Shown here piece by piece: positions 37,088-45,967 of a stretch of DNA of 64,000 bases (position 1 is its first letter; every line of letters begins with the position of its first letter). Below the pieces are notes generated by a model. It saw only the letters and a program-made list of their open reading frames with translations, was not told where the DNA came from and did not search any database. Origin of the DNA: CBDFGT01 sp965247225 (GTDB lineage: Bacteria > Pseudomonadota > Alphaproteobacteria > Rhizobiales > Rhizobiaceae); NCBI GenBank assembly GCA_965247225.1, contig CBDFGT010000019.1, positions 166,033 through 230,032 of the forward strand, given 5' to 3'. The translations under genes were made by a program, and so were the position numbers.

Positions 37088-37902
37088 CGGTGACAAGACG
37101 CTTCACCATTCTTGGCTGCGGCTCGTCTCCCGGCGTTCCGCGCATCAATGGCGAATGGGGTTCCTGTGATCCGCAGAATCCGAAAAACCGGCGCTTGCGG
37201 GCCTCGTTCCTGATTGAACAGATTGCCGGGGATGGCGGCAAGACCACCGTTGTCATTGATACCGGCCCGGACTTTCGCGAACAGATGATTGCAGCGCGGG
37301 TTGAGCACATCGATGCGGTTCTTTACACCCATGCCCATGCCGACCATCTGCACGGGCTGGATGATCTGCGCGGCTATTTTCTGACGCAACGCCGGCAAAT
37401 TCCCATTCATGCGGATGCATTTACAATGGAGCGGATCAGGGCAGGGTTTGGCTATTGCATGGAAACACCGCCCGGAAGCGATTATCCGCCGATTGTTCGT
37501 CCGGTTCTGATCGAAACACCCGATACGCCGATTGTGATTTCAGGTGCCGGCGGCGACATCCCATTCATGCCTTTGCTGCAACAGCATGGCACCATCCATT
37601 CCCTCGGATTTCGTATTGGCAATGTGGCCTATTGTTCCGATGTCAGCGATTTTCCGCAAAGAACCATCATGAAGATGCACGGGCTCGATCTGCTGGTCAT
37701 CGATGCGCTGCAATACCGCTATCATCCGAGCCATCTGTCGCTGGCGCAGGCTCTTTCATGGATCGGCTTATTGGCTCCGGCACGCGCAGTGCTGACCCAT
37801 ATGCATATTCCGCTGGACTATGACACTGTGATGGGTGAAACGCCGGACCATGTGGAACCGGCCTGTGACGGATGGCAGTATCGGGTTTTGGTTTCGGAAT
37901 GA
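37084..37902 (+). CDS. MBL-fold metallohydrolase (PhnP-like)
   Basis: 272-aa metallo-beta-lactamase-fold phosphodiesterase-like protein. It has LGCGSSPGVPRINGEWGSCD at the start, the metal motif YTHAHADHLHGLDDLRGYF, and later His/Asp ligands in VAYCSDVSDFP and AVLTHMHIPLDY. Resembles PhnP and RNase Z relatives, but no phn genes are nearby. It is the third gene of the metG-tatD operon, an arrangement widely conserved in alphaproteobacteria, and its role is unknown. Confidence 0.88.
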   Translation: MTVTRRFTILGCGSSPGVPRINGEWGSCDPQNPKNRRLRASFLIEQIAGDGGKTTVVIDTGPDFREQMIAARVEHIDAVLYTHAHADHLHGLDDLRGYFLTQRRQIPIHADAFTMERIRAGFGYCMETPPGSDYPPIVRPVLIETPDTPIVISGAGGDIPFMPLLQQHGTIHSLGFRIGNVAYCSDVSDFPQRTIMKMHGLDLLVIDALQYRYHPSHLSLAQALSWIGLLAPARAVLTHMHIPLDYDTVMGETPDHVEPACDGWQYRVLVSE

Positions 37903-38022
37903 GTGTCAGGGCAGCGGGTTGAGATCGGATTGTTGATTTATGCGACAGCGCTGTCGTGACCAAACCAGAATTTCACTGCCTACAGCGATCTGCAATCGAA
38001 CTTATGCCGGGAATAAACAGTC

Positions 38023-38763
38023 ATGTATGAGCCAATCAAAGATGGCATGGCGAAATCAGAGCGATCCGTCAGCTACACTGCGGTGAAGCCACCTGACAGT
38101 TTATCAGACCTGGTGCATTGCTATTGGGAGCTCAGAACGGAGCGCATCCTTGCCAATGATTTCTGTCTTCATGCTGTGCCGGACGCCTGCGTCAATATCC
38201 TTTTCAATCAGCAAAACCAAGATATTGCCGGTGTCACTGCATTGCGCACAACGTTCGAAATTCTCAATCTCGGCACCTCGTTTCACTATGTCGGCATTGA
38301 ACTGTTGCCTGGGGTTTGGCAGGGCGATCCTGACGAAATTGCCGATCGTTTTGTCGGTAGCGCTTATTCTGGATCGCTGCCGCTGATAGCAATAAGCAGG
38401 GAACTTGCCCGATACGATTTTACGGGCAAGCAGGCACCAATGTCCCGCCTCGTGCAATGGTTTGTCGATTCGAAACTGGTGGTGGGCAACCCCGTCACAG
38501 CAAAAATACTGGATCGACTTGACGACCTTCGCACCGTGTCAGATATGGCAGCTGCTGCTGGTCTCTCTGCGCGCCAATTACAGCGTACGCTGCGCCAGAC
38601 AACGGGCTTTTCCCCGCATGACCTGCTTAAGATTTTGCGAATTCAGCAATCTTTCAGGCATCACTATCTGGACTTGTACGCTGACCAGGCGCACTACATA
38701 AACTCTTTTCGAAAGATGCTTGGCTACACACCCGCAAAATATGTCGAACGGTTTGATGTCTGA
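38023..38763 (+). CDS. AraC family transcriptional regulator
   Basis: 246-aa regulator. An N-terminal DUF6597-like sensor (SLSDLVHCYWELRTER, HAVPDACVNILFN, ELLPGVWQGDPDEIADRFVG) is followed by a C-terminal AraC DNA-binding domain with two helix-turn-helix units (DMAAAAGLSARQLQRTLRQT and INSFRKMLGYTPAKYVERF). 68 bp later a VOC protein gene follows on the same strand; regulator plus VOC enzyme is a recurrent pairing and the VOC gene is the likely target. Ligand unknown. This pair interrupts the housekeeping order and may be accessory. Confidence 0.88.
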   Translation: MYEPIKDGMAKSERSVSYTAVKPPDSLSDLVHCYWELRTERILANDFCLHAVPDACVNILFNQQNQDIAGVTALRTTFEILNLGTSFHYVGIELLPGVWQGDPDEIADRFVGSAYSGSLPLIAISRELARYDFTGKQAPMSRLVQWFVDSKLVVGNPVTAKILDRLDDLRTVSDMAAAAGLSARQLQRTLRQTTGFSPHDLLKILRIQQSFRHHYLDLYADQAHYINSFRKMLGYTPAKYVERFDV

Positions 38764-38831
38764 TTTATACAATACAGACGGCAGTCCTATGCCTAAACAG
38801 GACGCTCATTAATTAAAGAAAGGCGTTCAAT

Positions 38832-39212
38832 ATGGCGAAGTGGAATGCAATTGGGTGGTTTGATATCTATGTCAGTGACATGACGCGAGCTGTCGCTTTT
38901 TACCAGACTGTGCTGGAACAGACGTTGGAGCCGATTGGCGACCCGACCGGCGAAACCCAGATGATGAGTTTTCCGGCTGACATGGGTGTCTATGGTGCCG
39001 GTGGTGCCTTGGTAAAATCGAATTATGCCCGACCAGGCGCGGGCGGCACCCTTGTGTATTTCAATGTGGACAATTGCGCGACAGAGGAATCTCGCATCGC
39101 CGCTGCGGGCGGCAAGGTCGTGCGACCGAAATTTTCTATTGGCGAGTTCGGCTGGGTTACCCTGTGTGAAGACACAGAAGGGAACTTGTTCGGGCTGAGT
39201 TCGATGCAATAG
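38832..39212 (+). CDS. VOC family protein (glyoxalase/bleomycin-resistance fold)
   Basis: 126-aa vicinal-oxygen-chelate protein: WFDIYVSDMTRAVAFYQTVL at the start, two beta-alpha-beta-beta-beta units, and FGWVTLCEDTEGNLFGL at the end, including the second metal-site Glu region. It may bind or degrade a small molecule; which one cannot be told. It probably forms a unit with the AraC gene upstream. Confidence 0.85.
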   Translation: MAKWNAIGWFDIYVSDMTRAVAFYQTVLEQTLEPIGDPTGETQMMSFPADMGVYGAGGALVKSNYARPGAGGTLVYFNVDNCATEESRIAAAGGKVVRPKFSIGEFGWVTLCEDTEGNLFGLSSMQ

Positions 39213-39789
39213 GTCCGGATAGGCAATTACGGTTTGAAAGAACTATCCATTTCGCGGGAGCGTTCGCTTCCGCGATAGAAGCATAACGCTTTAGTTCCAT
39301 AATCTATCTTATGCGATTTTGACTTGATGGTAATGACGCCTGTGTTTATCGTTCGATACTGTCCTCCGCTGATCCCTCTGTTCATGTCTGCCTGTTTCAT
39401 CAAATGGCCATGATGCTCTGGTTGGTAATCACCACACTCCAAAGGGCTGATGACATGTGACGGATCGCGATTATAACAGACCTGATGCGGAAGGTGCAGC
39501 CATTTTAACAGAGAATCAATGGCTTAAGCTTGAATACGAGTGTCTGGCCGAACCTTTGTCCAACCGTGTTGTGTCTTTTTCATTCCGGCTTGGCGATCCG
39601 GTCCCGCAAGAAGATCTGATGGCCCATCATCTGGCTCCGCCGGGATAGGCGCTGGACCAGTGAAGCTCGAAGGCAAAACAGCCTGCCCGATCCTTTATCG
39701 TATTCCCTTCCCTCCGGCTCCGGCTTTTTTTCCAAATTTGCGCTCGCCCGCTTGCATTTGCATTCAACTTGCAGCATTAAGGCGGCGCT
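39213..39789. other. Gene-poor stretch before tRNA-Ser
   Basis: 577 bp with no confident gene. It starts with a hairpin (TCGCGGGAGCG / CGCTTCCGCGA, 39,255-39,278). Two short frames exist: 39,227-39,442 minus (71 codons) and 39,457-39,648 plus (63 codons from a GTG). I recognise neither, and both may be remnants. Together with the fragment after the tRNA this looks like a worn-down insertion region. Confidence 0.45.
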
Positions 39790-39879
39790 GGAAGAGTGTC
39801 CGAGTGGTTTAAGGAACCGGTCTTGAAAACCGGCGTGCGGGAAACCGTACCGTGGGTTCGAATCCCACCTCTTCCGCCA
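39790..39879 (+). tRNA. tRNA-Ser (UGA anticodon)
   Basis: Ninety bases including an encoded CCA. Acceptor arms GGAAGAG / CTCTTCC pair fully, the anticodon loop reads CTTGAAA (anticodon TGA), the long variable arm expected for class II tRNA-Ser is present, and the T arm is GTGGGTTCGAATCCCAC. It is flanked by gene-poor sequence, which is a frequent integration site setting. Confidence 0.96.
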
Positions 39880-39930
39880 TAAGACTTTGAAATGCTTTTA
39901 TAATTTATGTTGACAATAAGTGTTCCAGGT

Positions 39931-40011
39931 TTCCCGCCTGGCATTGAGGCGAGCTTCTCGGACAATCTGTTCGATGTCGGCTCCGGTCATGCCAATAGTC
40001 CGTTCCGCAAG
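39931..40011 (-). pseudogene. Fragment of an AAA+ ATPase
   Basis: In the minus strand the 27 residues LAERTIGMTGADIEQIVREA + RLNARRE match the second-region-of-homology helix that follows the ATPase core in AAA proteins (FtsH/Cdc48 type). No Walker motifs or other part of the domain are nearby, so this is a leftover piece of a lost gene next to tRNA-Ser. Match made by eye over a short stretch. Confidence 0.5.
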
Positions 40012-40097
40012 CCGTTGCGACTGGAGGCAAAATTTCCTTTTTGCCCTATCGGCCTTCATTGGCGTTGGCAATGACTCTGACGCCGAGGCACCCTGCA

Positions 40098-40141
40098 AAC
40101 GGGAACCTGTTGCACTTCAAATGAGAGAACGCCTTTATAAA
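40098..40141 (+). repeat. 44-bp intergenic repeat, copy B
   Basis: Second copy of the stretch at 16553-16596 (AACGGGAACCTGTTGCACTT...), same strand, with minor differences. Its last bases overlap the end of nnr. Confidence 0.6.
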
Positions 40142-41625
40142 AGCGGGCGCACAAACTTGACCAGATCCTCTGCTGTCAATCCGCACCCTGCCCTCTTTCC
40201 TGCCTCTCCATGAAACCATGCACCGGCGCAGGCAGCTTCAAATGGCGGCATGTTCTGGGCCAGCAATCCACCGATAATGCCGGCGAGTACATCGCCGGAG
40301 CCGGCCGTGGCAAGCCACGGCGGAGCGTTGGTGTTGATGGCAGCACGCCCGTCCGGCGATGCCACGACAGTATCGGCACCCTTGCAGAGAACAATGGCAT
40401 TGCTGCGTCTGGCAGCGGCCAGCGCCCTGTCCGGTTTTGACAGGCTGGTATCCGCTGCAATATCGGGAAACAGCCGCTGAAACTCGCCTTCATGCGGGGT
40501 CAGGACCAGATGGGGCTCGCCACCGGAAAAGGCGGCAAACAGGTGCTGCGGTGCGTCCCTGAACGATGTTATGCCATCGGCATCCAGCACGAGAAGACGG
40601 GACTTGAGCGCCAGGACAAAATCACGCGCCCGCGACCCCGTACCAAATCCCGGGCCTAAAACAAACGCGGTCAATCGCTTGTCCTGCAGCCAGGCGGCCA
40701 GTTGACCGGCGTCCTCTACAATCCGGATCATGACAGCGGTGACCTGTGCGGCGACAGTATCAAGGGCATCAGACGGCAAAGCCAGTGTCACCAGACCCGC
40801 CCCGGTCCTGAGACCTGAGGCCGCGGCAAGGCGGGCAGCACCTGTTGCAGTTCTCGGGCCGGAAAAAACCACCAGATGACCGCGGGAAAACTTGTGGGAT
40901 TGACCCGAAAGTGCCGGAAGCCTGTTTTGCCAGAGGTACGGTGTATTGAGATGAAGGTTCCCGGCCCCGGCCTGCACAAGACGCGCCGGAATACCGATGT
41001 CGAAAACCTCGACGGACCCGCAATACTCCCTGCCCGGCAACAGGACATGGCCTGGCTTGCGGCACATGAAGGTCACAGTACGGTCCGCACGCAGCGCACC
41101 GCCTTGCGCCTTGCCCGTCCTGCCATTGATTCCCGACGGAATATCAACGGCCAGAACCGGCAATCCCCGTGCATTGATCCGCTCAAAGATGTTGCACAGA
41201 CCGGCTTCAAGATCGCGGTTGAGACCGGCACCAAAAACCGCGTCAATAATCGTATCACCCGGTTCAGGTCCATAATGCTCCACGCCGCCGCCTTCGGCAT
41301 GCCGGGCCGTTTCCAGCCAGCACCGACGCGCGGTTGCAGCATCACCGGTCGCATCAACAGGAGGCACCGTTTCAAAAACCACGGTTCTCGCACCCGCCCG
41401 CAATAGTGCGGCTGCGGCCACATATCCGTCTCCACCATTGTTGCCCGGCCCGCACAGCACACAAAAACGTACCGTTTCGGGCCATGCCTTGAGGGCGGCT
41501 GCGGCCACAGCCTCACCGGCCTTGACCATCAGGCCAAAGAGGGAAATGCCGGATTGTCCTGCCAGCGAATCAACCCTGGCCATGGCATCGGGGGTCAGCA
41601 GCAGCTCGTCTATAACCTGTTCCAT
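40135..41625 (-). CDS. nnr: Bifunctional NAD(P)H-hydrate epimerase / dehydratase
   Basis: Repairs hydrated NAD(P)H. 496 aa, fusion of an N-terminal YjeF_N epimerase (LCGPGNNGGDGYVAAAALLR near residue 50; AVDIPSGINGRTG) and a C-terminal ribokinase-like ADP-dependent dehydratase (FVLGPGFGTG, LVLDADGITSF, LTPHEGEFQRLFP, ATAGSGDVLAGIIGGLLAQ). Start MEQVIDELLLTPDAM; the frame extends 12 codons upstream. In this order the gene commonly lies just before glnB on the opposite strand, as here. Confidence 0.94.
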   Translation of the reverse strand: MEQVIDELLLTPDAMARVDSLAGQSGISLFGLMVKAGEAVAAAALKAWPETVRFCVLCGPGNNGGDGYVAAAALLRAGARTVVFETVPPVDATGDAATARRCWLETARHAEGGGVEHYGPEPGDTIIDAVFGAGLNRDLEAGLCNIFERINARGLPVLAVDIPSGINGRTGKAQGGALRADRTVTFMCRKPGHVLLPGREYCGSVEVFDIGIPARLVQAGAGNLHLNTPYLWQNRLPALSGQSHKFSRGHLVVFSGPRTATGAARLAAASGLRTGAGLVTLALPSDALDTVAAQVTAVMIRIVEDAGQLAAWLQDKRLTAFVLGPGFGTGSRARDFVLALKSRLLVLDADGITSFRDAPQHLFAAFSGGEPHLVLTPHEGEFQRLFPDIAADTSLSKPDRALAAARRSNAIVLCKGADTVVASPDGRAAINTNAPPWLATAGSGDVLAGIIGGLLAQNMPPFEAACAGAWFHGEAGKRAGCGLTAEDLVKFVRPLL

Positions 41626-41888
41626 ATAGCCGAGTTGATACGCAAACCGACCTTTTTGCAAATCGATTTTTGAAATTTTAAAGATCTGTTTTTTTTCGCA
41701 TTTGCATATTATTTAACCGTGTCACGCTTGCCTCAGAAATCATCAACGCGCTGATATTCTGCGCTTTCATGACGGGCCAAATAAAATGTTTTAATTTTAG
41801 GCAGATTTCACTGGTTTTTCTCTGCAAATTACGCAAGATCGTCCATGCGCACGGTTGCTGGATATGTTCCGTGACACGCACTGTAATT

Positions 41889-41904
41889 TGGCATGATACA
41901 TGCA
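41889..41904 (+). promoter_or_regulatory. Probable sigma-54 promoter of glnBA
   Basis: TGGCATGATACATGCA: GG at -24 and GC at -12 separated by exactly ten bases, with TGGCA and TGCA surroundings close to the consensus TGGCAC-N5-TTGCA. It lies 58 bp before the glnB ATG. Sigma-54/NtrC control of glnB is known in many proteobacteria; I did not find a convincing NtrC site upstream. Confidence 0.65.
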
Positions 41905-41961
41905 TAATCGAACCCGCAGGTATAACCTGATGCAACGGGAGAAGCGGAGAGATATTTTCTC

Positions 41962-42300
41962 ATGAAAAAGATCGAAGCGATCATCAAACCATTCAAGCTC
42001 GATGAAGTCAAAGAAGCCCTTCAGGAAGTTGGTTTGCAAGGGATCACAGTAACAGAAGCCAAGGGTTTCGGACGCCAGAAGGGCCATACGGAACTGTATC
42101 GTGGCGCGGAATATGTTGTCGACTTTTTGCCAAAGGTAAAAGTTGAGGTTGTATTGGCGGATGAAAATGCCGACGCTGTCATTGAAGCCATTCGCAAGGC
42201 GGCACAAACCGGCCGCATTGGTGACGGAAAGATTTTCGTCTCCAATGTTGAAGAAGTGATTCGCATTCGTACCGGCGAAACTGGTATTGATGCTATCTAG
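41962..42300 (+). CDS. glnB: Nitrogen regulatory protein P-II
   Basis: 112-aa PII signalling protein that senses 2-oxoglutarate, ATP/ADP and, through GlnD, glutamine. The start is MKKIEAIIKPFKLDEVKEAL. The T-loop with Tyr51, the uridylylation site, is ELYRGAEYVVDFLPK, and the B-loop is TGRIGDGKIFV. All functional residues look normal. It is followed 58 bp downstream by glnA, whose activity and transcription it controls. Confidence 0.97.
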   Translation: MKKIEAIIKPFKLDEVKEALQEVGLQGITVTEAKGFGRQKGHTELYRGAEYVVDFLPKVKVEVVLADENADAVIEAIRKAAQTGRIGDGKIFVSNVEEVIRIRTGETGIDAI

Positions 42301-42358
42301 AATCCTGGGCCAAGAGACAGGATTCGTTATTCGTCATCAAAAACAGGGAAAAGCTTAA

Positions 42359-43768
42359 ATGACGACTGCAAAAGACATTCTCAAACAAATCAGCGAAAAT
42401 GATGTGAAGTTTGTCGATCTTCGCTTCACCGATCCGCGCGGCAAATGGCACCATGTTACCATGGATGTGGACTGTGTCGATGAAGACATGTTCGCAGACG
42501 GTGTCATGTTCGACGGCTCGTCTATCGCGGGCTGGAAGGCCATCAACGAGTCTGACATGGTGCTCATGCCCGACACGGAAACGGCGCATATGGATCCGTT
42601 TTTCGCGCAGTCCACCATGGTGCTGGTTTGCGACATTCTGGACCCGGTTTCAGGCGAAGGCTACAACCGCGATCCGCGCTCCATTGCCAAGCGTGCGGAA
42701 GCCTATCTGAAGGCATCCGGCATCGGTGATACCATCTATGTGGGCCCGGAAGCCGAATTTTTCGTGTTCGATGACGTGAAGTTCAAGACAGACCCTTTCA
42801 ACACGGGTTTCAAGCTTGATTCCAATGAAATGCCGTCCAACGACGATACAGATTATGAAACAGGCAATCTGGCACACCGTCCGCGCGTCAAGGGTGGCTA
42901 TTTCCCGGTTCCTCCGGTCGACGCCCTGCAGGATATGCGTTCCGAAATGATCACGGTCATGAAGGAAATGGGCATCAAGGTGGAAAAGCACCATCACGAA
43001 GTTGCCTCTGCACAGCACGAGCTCGGCACCAAATTTGATACGCTGGTGGTCAATGCTGACCGTATCCAGATGCAGAAATATGTCGTGCATCAGGTTGCCA
43101 ACGCCTATGGCAAGACCGCTACCTTCATGCCAAAGCCTGTCTATGGTGACAATGGCTCCGGCATGCATGTGCACCAGTCTATCTGGAAGGGTGGCAAACC
43201 GACCTTTGCAGGCGACGAATATGCGGGCCTGTCCGAAACATGCCTGTTCTATATCGGTGGCATTATCAAGCATGCCAAGGCCATCAATGCCTTCACCAAT
43301 CCGTCGACGAACTCCTACAAGCGTCTGGTTCCGGGTTATGAAGCACCTGTGCTTCTGGCCTATTCCGCCCGCAACCGGTCGGCATCCTGCCGTATTCCTT
43401 TCGGCTCCAACCCGAAGGCAAAACGTGTGGAAGTGCGGTTCCCGGATCCAATGGCCAATCCGTACCTGGCTTTTGCGGCCATGCTGATGGCCGGACTCGA
43501 TGGCATCAAGAACAAGATCCATCCCGGCAAGGCCATGGACAAGGATCTCTACGACCTGCCGCCAAAGGAACTGAAAAAGATCCCGACCGTGTGCGGCTCC
43601 TTGCGGGAAGCGCTGGAAAACCTTGATCGCGACCGCAAGTTCCTCACCGTGGGCGGCGTGTTTGACGATGACCAGATCGATGCTTTCATCGAACTGAAAA
43701 TGACAGAAGTCATGCGCTTTGAAATGACTCCGCATCCGGTGGAGTTTGAAATGTACTATTCCGGCTGA
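42359..43768 (+). CDS. glnA: Glutamine synthetase type I
   Basis: Makes glutamine from glutamate and ammonia. 469 aa, standard GSI-beta length. Signatures are FDGSSIAGWKAINESDMVL, the metal/ATP block VGPEAEFFVFDDVKF, the HVH-type MHVHQSIW, NRSASCRIPFG, and the adenylylation loop DLYDLPPKELKKIPTVCGSL with the target Tyr. In an operon with glnB behind the sigma-54 promoter, with a strong terminator 22 bp after its stop codon. Confidence 0.97.
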   Translation: MTTAKDILKQISENDVKFVDLRFTDPRGKWHHVTMDVDCVDEDMFADGVMFDGSSIAGWKAINESDMVLMPDTETAHMDPFFAQSTMVLVCDILDPVSGEGYNRDPRSIAKRAEAYLKASGIGDTIYVGPEAEFFVFDDVKFKTDPFNTGFKLDSNEMPSNDDTDYETGNLAHRPRVKGGYFPVPPVDALQDMRSEMITVMKEMGIKVEKHHHEVASAQHELGTKFDTLVVNADRIQMQKYVVHQVANAYGKTATFMPKPVYGDNGSGMHVHQSIWKGGKPTFAGDEYAGLSETCLFYIGGIIKHAKAINAFTNPSTNSYKRLVPGYEAPVLLAYSARNRSASCRIPFGSNPKAKRVEVRFPDPMANPYLAFAAMLMAGLDGIKNKIHPGKAMDKDLYDLPPKELKKIPTVCGSLREALENLDRDRKFLTVGGVFDDDQIDAFIELKMTEVMRFEMTPHPVEFEMYYSG

Positions 43769-43790
43769 TCCGGAAAACAGCTCTGAAAGC

Positions 43791-43824
43791 AAAAACCGGC
43801 GAATGAAATATTCGCCGGTTTTTC
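43791..43824. terminator. Bidirectional terminator between glnA and the TAXI gene
   Basis: Fourteen-base arms AAAAACCGGCGAAT / ATTCGCCGGTTTTT with a short loop. The A run on one side and T run on the other let it act for both convergent genes. Confidence 0.9.
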
Positions 43825-43845
43825 TATTTTATCAATTTGATAGAA

Positions 43846-44883
43846 CTATTTATTCAGGCGTTGCTTGAGCAAATTCAGATAGTCGTCATTGCTGTTCTGT
43901 GCCGGCATGTCAGGCTTTGTCGCAGGCGCCGTGCAGGCCGGCTTGTAATCCACAGCCATTCCTGTTTTCACACAATTGCCAACCTGCCAGCCCGGCGGCA
44001 AATCAGTCAGATCAACCGTTTTCCACTTCGGGTGACCTGTCGTCTGCAATGTCGGCAGATTGGACAGGATCAGGCTCGAAATATCCGAAACCGCCGCACA
44101 GCTTGCCTTGTGATAGGCATTCCTTTTCGGATCATAGTCAAACGTCATCATCACTGCCTTGACTGCAATCAGATCCACCGGCTGGTTCTGGAAACTGTAA
44201 GTGCCCGCCTCAATCCTGGCAGGCGTATAGGTTGCCAGAAGGGGCGCATCGGTAATCGGCAGCAGGTGAAACTTCGTGCCGTCAATCGTGCCGGTGCTGA
44301 ACAGGGCGGCTGGTGCCCCTGCCACATAAAACAGCGCGTCAATGTCTCCGGAAAGCAGTTTCGGCAGGGCAGCATCCGGTGCCAGTTCCAGCCTTTCGGC
44401 ACCTGTAACCTGCACAATATCGAGAATGAGGCTCGCGGTCAGAAAGGTGCCGCTGTCCTTCACACCGACGGCAATCTTCTTGCCTGAAAGATCTTTCAGG
44501 CTGTTAATGTCTGTCCTCGCAAGGACATGAACCTCTTCATTGTAAAGCGGAAACATGATCCGCACACCCCGAACCGCTTTCTGTACATCAGCATCTGCGG
44601 ATTCAAAGGTTTTCAGATATTCCAGCAAATCGCTCTGGACGATACCAAACTGGGTGTTTCTGCGGTTGCGGACGCCGGAAAAGTTTTCAAGCGATCCGGC
44701 ACTTTCCACGACATTGAGGGTCTGCCCGCAGCTCTTGGCAAGCCCGGCAATATCGCGCCCGATCTGGATATATGTTCCTTTCGGACCGCCGGTCATGATG
44801 TTCTTTTCCAGCTCTGCCGCCTGCACGGCAAAGCCCATGCAACCCAGCAGGATCAAAAATGCGGCAAACCTGTATGCTTTCAT
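43846..44883 (-). CDS. TAXI family TRAP-transporter solute-binding protein
   Basis: 345-aa periplasmic binding protein of the TAXI type. It has a signal peptide (FAAFLILLGCMGFAVQAAEL), then the TAXI start region IMTGGPKGTYIQIGRDIAGL. LSGKKIAVGVKDSGTFLTAS and LLSGDIDALFYVAGAPAALF are also family wording. No TRAP membrane subunit (DctQM fusion) lies nearby, so it is an orphan. TAXI proteins usually bind dicarboxylates or amino acids, and the ligand cannot be predicted. It is co-oriented with, and 13 bp from, the coiled-coil membrane protein gene upstream. Confidence 0.86.
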   Translation of the reverse strand: MKAYRFAAFLILLGCMGFAVQAAELEKNIMTGGPKGTYIQIGRDIAGLAKSCGQTLNVVESAGSLENFSGVRNRRNTQFGIVQSDLLEYLKTFESADADVQKAVRGVRIMFPLYNEEVHVLARTDINSLKDLSGKKIAVGVKDSGTFLTASLILDIVQVTGAERLELAPDAALPKLLSGDIDALFYVAGAPAALFSTGTIDGTKFHLLPITDAPLLATYTPARIEAGTYSFQNQPVDLIAVKAVMMTFDYDPKRNAYHKASCAAVSDISSLILSNLPTLQTTGHPKWKTVDLTDLPPGWQVGNCVKTGMAVDYKPACTAPATKPDMPAQNSNDDYLNLLKQRLNK

Positions 44884-44896
44884 GCGATGGCTCCTC

Positions 44897-45928
44897 TCAA
44901 CACCCGCCGGGCAATGCCCGCAACAAATGGCTCAGTGCCACAACCGGCACACGTTTAAATCCGGCCTGCAATGCCGTCGTCACGCATTCGCCCTTTTCCA
45001 GCCGCGCCGCCAGATCCAGACGCTGGGCTGCAGACAGATCATCCAGTCCCGGCGTTGCCGCGAGCGCGATCCTGACCTCCCCGGCACTGCGCTTTTGCAA
45101 AGGCACCGGTTCCGTAACACCCTGAACTGGTTGCGCAGGCGCGACAACAGTTTGCGCCCCGTCCTTAAGGCCAGCCAGTTCCGTGCGCACAGACGACAAT
45201 TCTGCAGACAGGCTTGCCTGATCGGCCTGCAATTTTTCGACTTGCCGCAGAAGTGCGGAATTTGCGTTTGCAAGCTCGTCCCTTTGCTTTTGCAAGGGTT
45301 CCAGCATATTGATACGCATATCATCCAGGGCCTTTTGCCTTGCGGTCAAGGCCTCTTTGCTGTCTTCCTGCAATGTCAGAAAATCCTCGCCCAGTTTGGT
45401 ATTGGTGCGGGTCAAATCCTCTATCTGTTTTTGCAGTCCCGCCGTCACATCGTCACCCGGTTTTGCCGTCAGTTGTGCCATGAGATCCGAAACCGTTTTC
45501 TGGCTGGATGTCAGCGCGGTTTCAAGATTTTGAACTTTCGTCCTGGCGTCTGCCAGATCGGCGACAGCACGGGCGGATTGAGATCCTTCGGATTTCAGCA
45601 TGGCGATTTCGTCTTCCAGGCCCGAAACTCTCGCTGTCAAACCGGCCTCACGCCGGGACGCATCGGCCTGTTGCGCCGCAAGCCGGGTTTTTGCGTCCTG
45701 CAATTGCGCCTCAAGGTCCGATAGCACTGATTGCGAAGCGGCCGCCTGCACCGGATCTGTGGAATTGCGCCACCATGCATAGCCAAACCCGCCGCCTGCA
45801 CCCAAAAGCAGGCTCATCAGAACTGCCATGACCATTCCAACGCTTCTGCCGCCGCTGCGTTGCAGATTGGCCGTATCCCTGCCCCATTGATTGCTCACAT
45901 GTTCACCTGTTGGTTTTATAACTGTCAT
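44897..45928 (-). CDS. Membrane-anchored coiled-coil protein
   Basis: 343-aa protein, family not recognised. A cytosolic N-terminal tail of about 30 residues is followed by one transmembrane helix (VGMVMAVLMSLLLGAGGGFG). Heptad-rich coiled coil then covers roughly residues 60-240 (e.g. LSDLEAQLQDAKTRLAAQQA, LQKQIEDLTRTNTKLGEDFL). The C-terminal part is small and Cys-containing (GECVTTALQAGFKRVPVVAL) and ends PGGC. The long coiled coil would extend into the periplasm. Only 13 bp separate it from the TAXI gene, so they are probably one transcript and may act together. Confidence 0.7.
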   Translation of the reverse strand: MTVIKPTGEHVSNQWGRDTANLQRSGGRSVGMVMAVLMSLLLGAGGGFGYAWWRNSTDPVQAAASQSVLSDLEAQLQDAKTRLAAQQADASRREAGLTARVSGLEDEIAMLKSEGSQSARAVADLADARTKVQNLETALTSSQKTVSDLMAQLTAKPGDDVTAGLQKQIEDLTRTNTKLGEDFLTLQEDSKEALTARQKALDDMRINMLEPLQKQRDELANANSALLRQVEKLQADQASLSAELSSVRTELAGLKDGAQTVVAPAQPVQGVTEPVPLQKRSAGEVRIALAATPGLDDLSAAQRLDLAARLEKGECVTTALQAGFKRVPVVALSHLLRALPGGC

Positions 45929-45967
45929 GAGGTAAACCGAATTTCACAACAGGTCCAGACTCATCGC

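Noticed and set aside
36760..37902. Longer MBL-fold protein starting at 36,760
   Set aside because: The extra 108 residues overlap tatD in another frame and resemble no domain; the ATG at 37,084 with the ATGA overlap is the natural start.
39777..39965. Minus-strand frame containing GGRGGIRTHG
   Set aside because: This is the well-known false protein read from the strand opposite tRNA-Ser; the tRNA explains the sequence.
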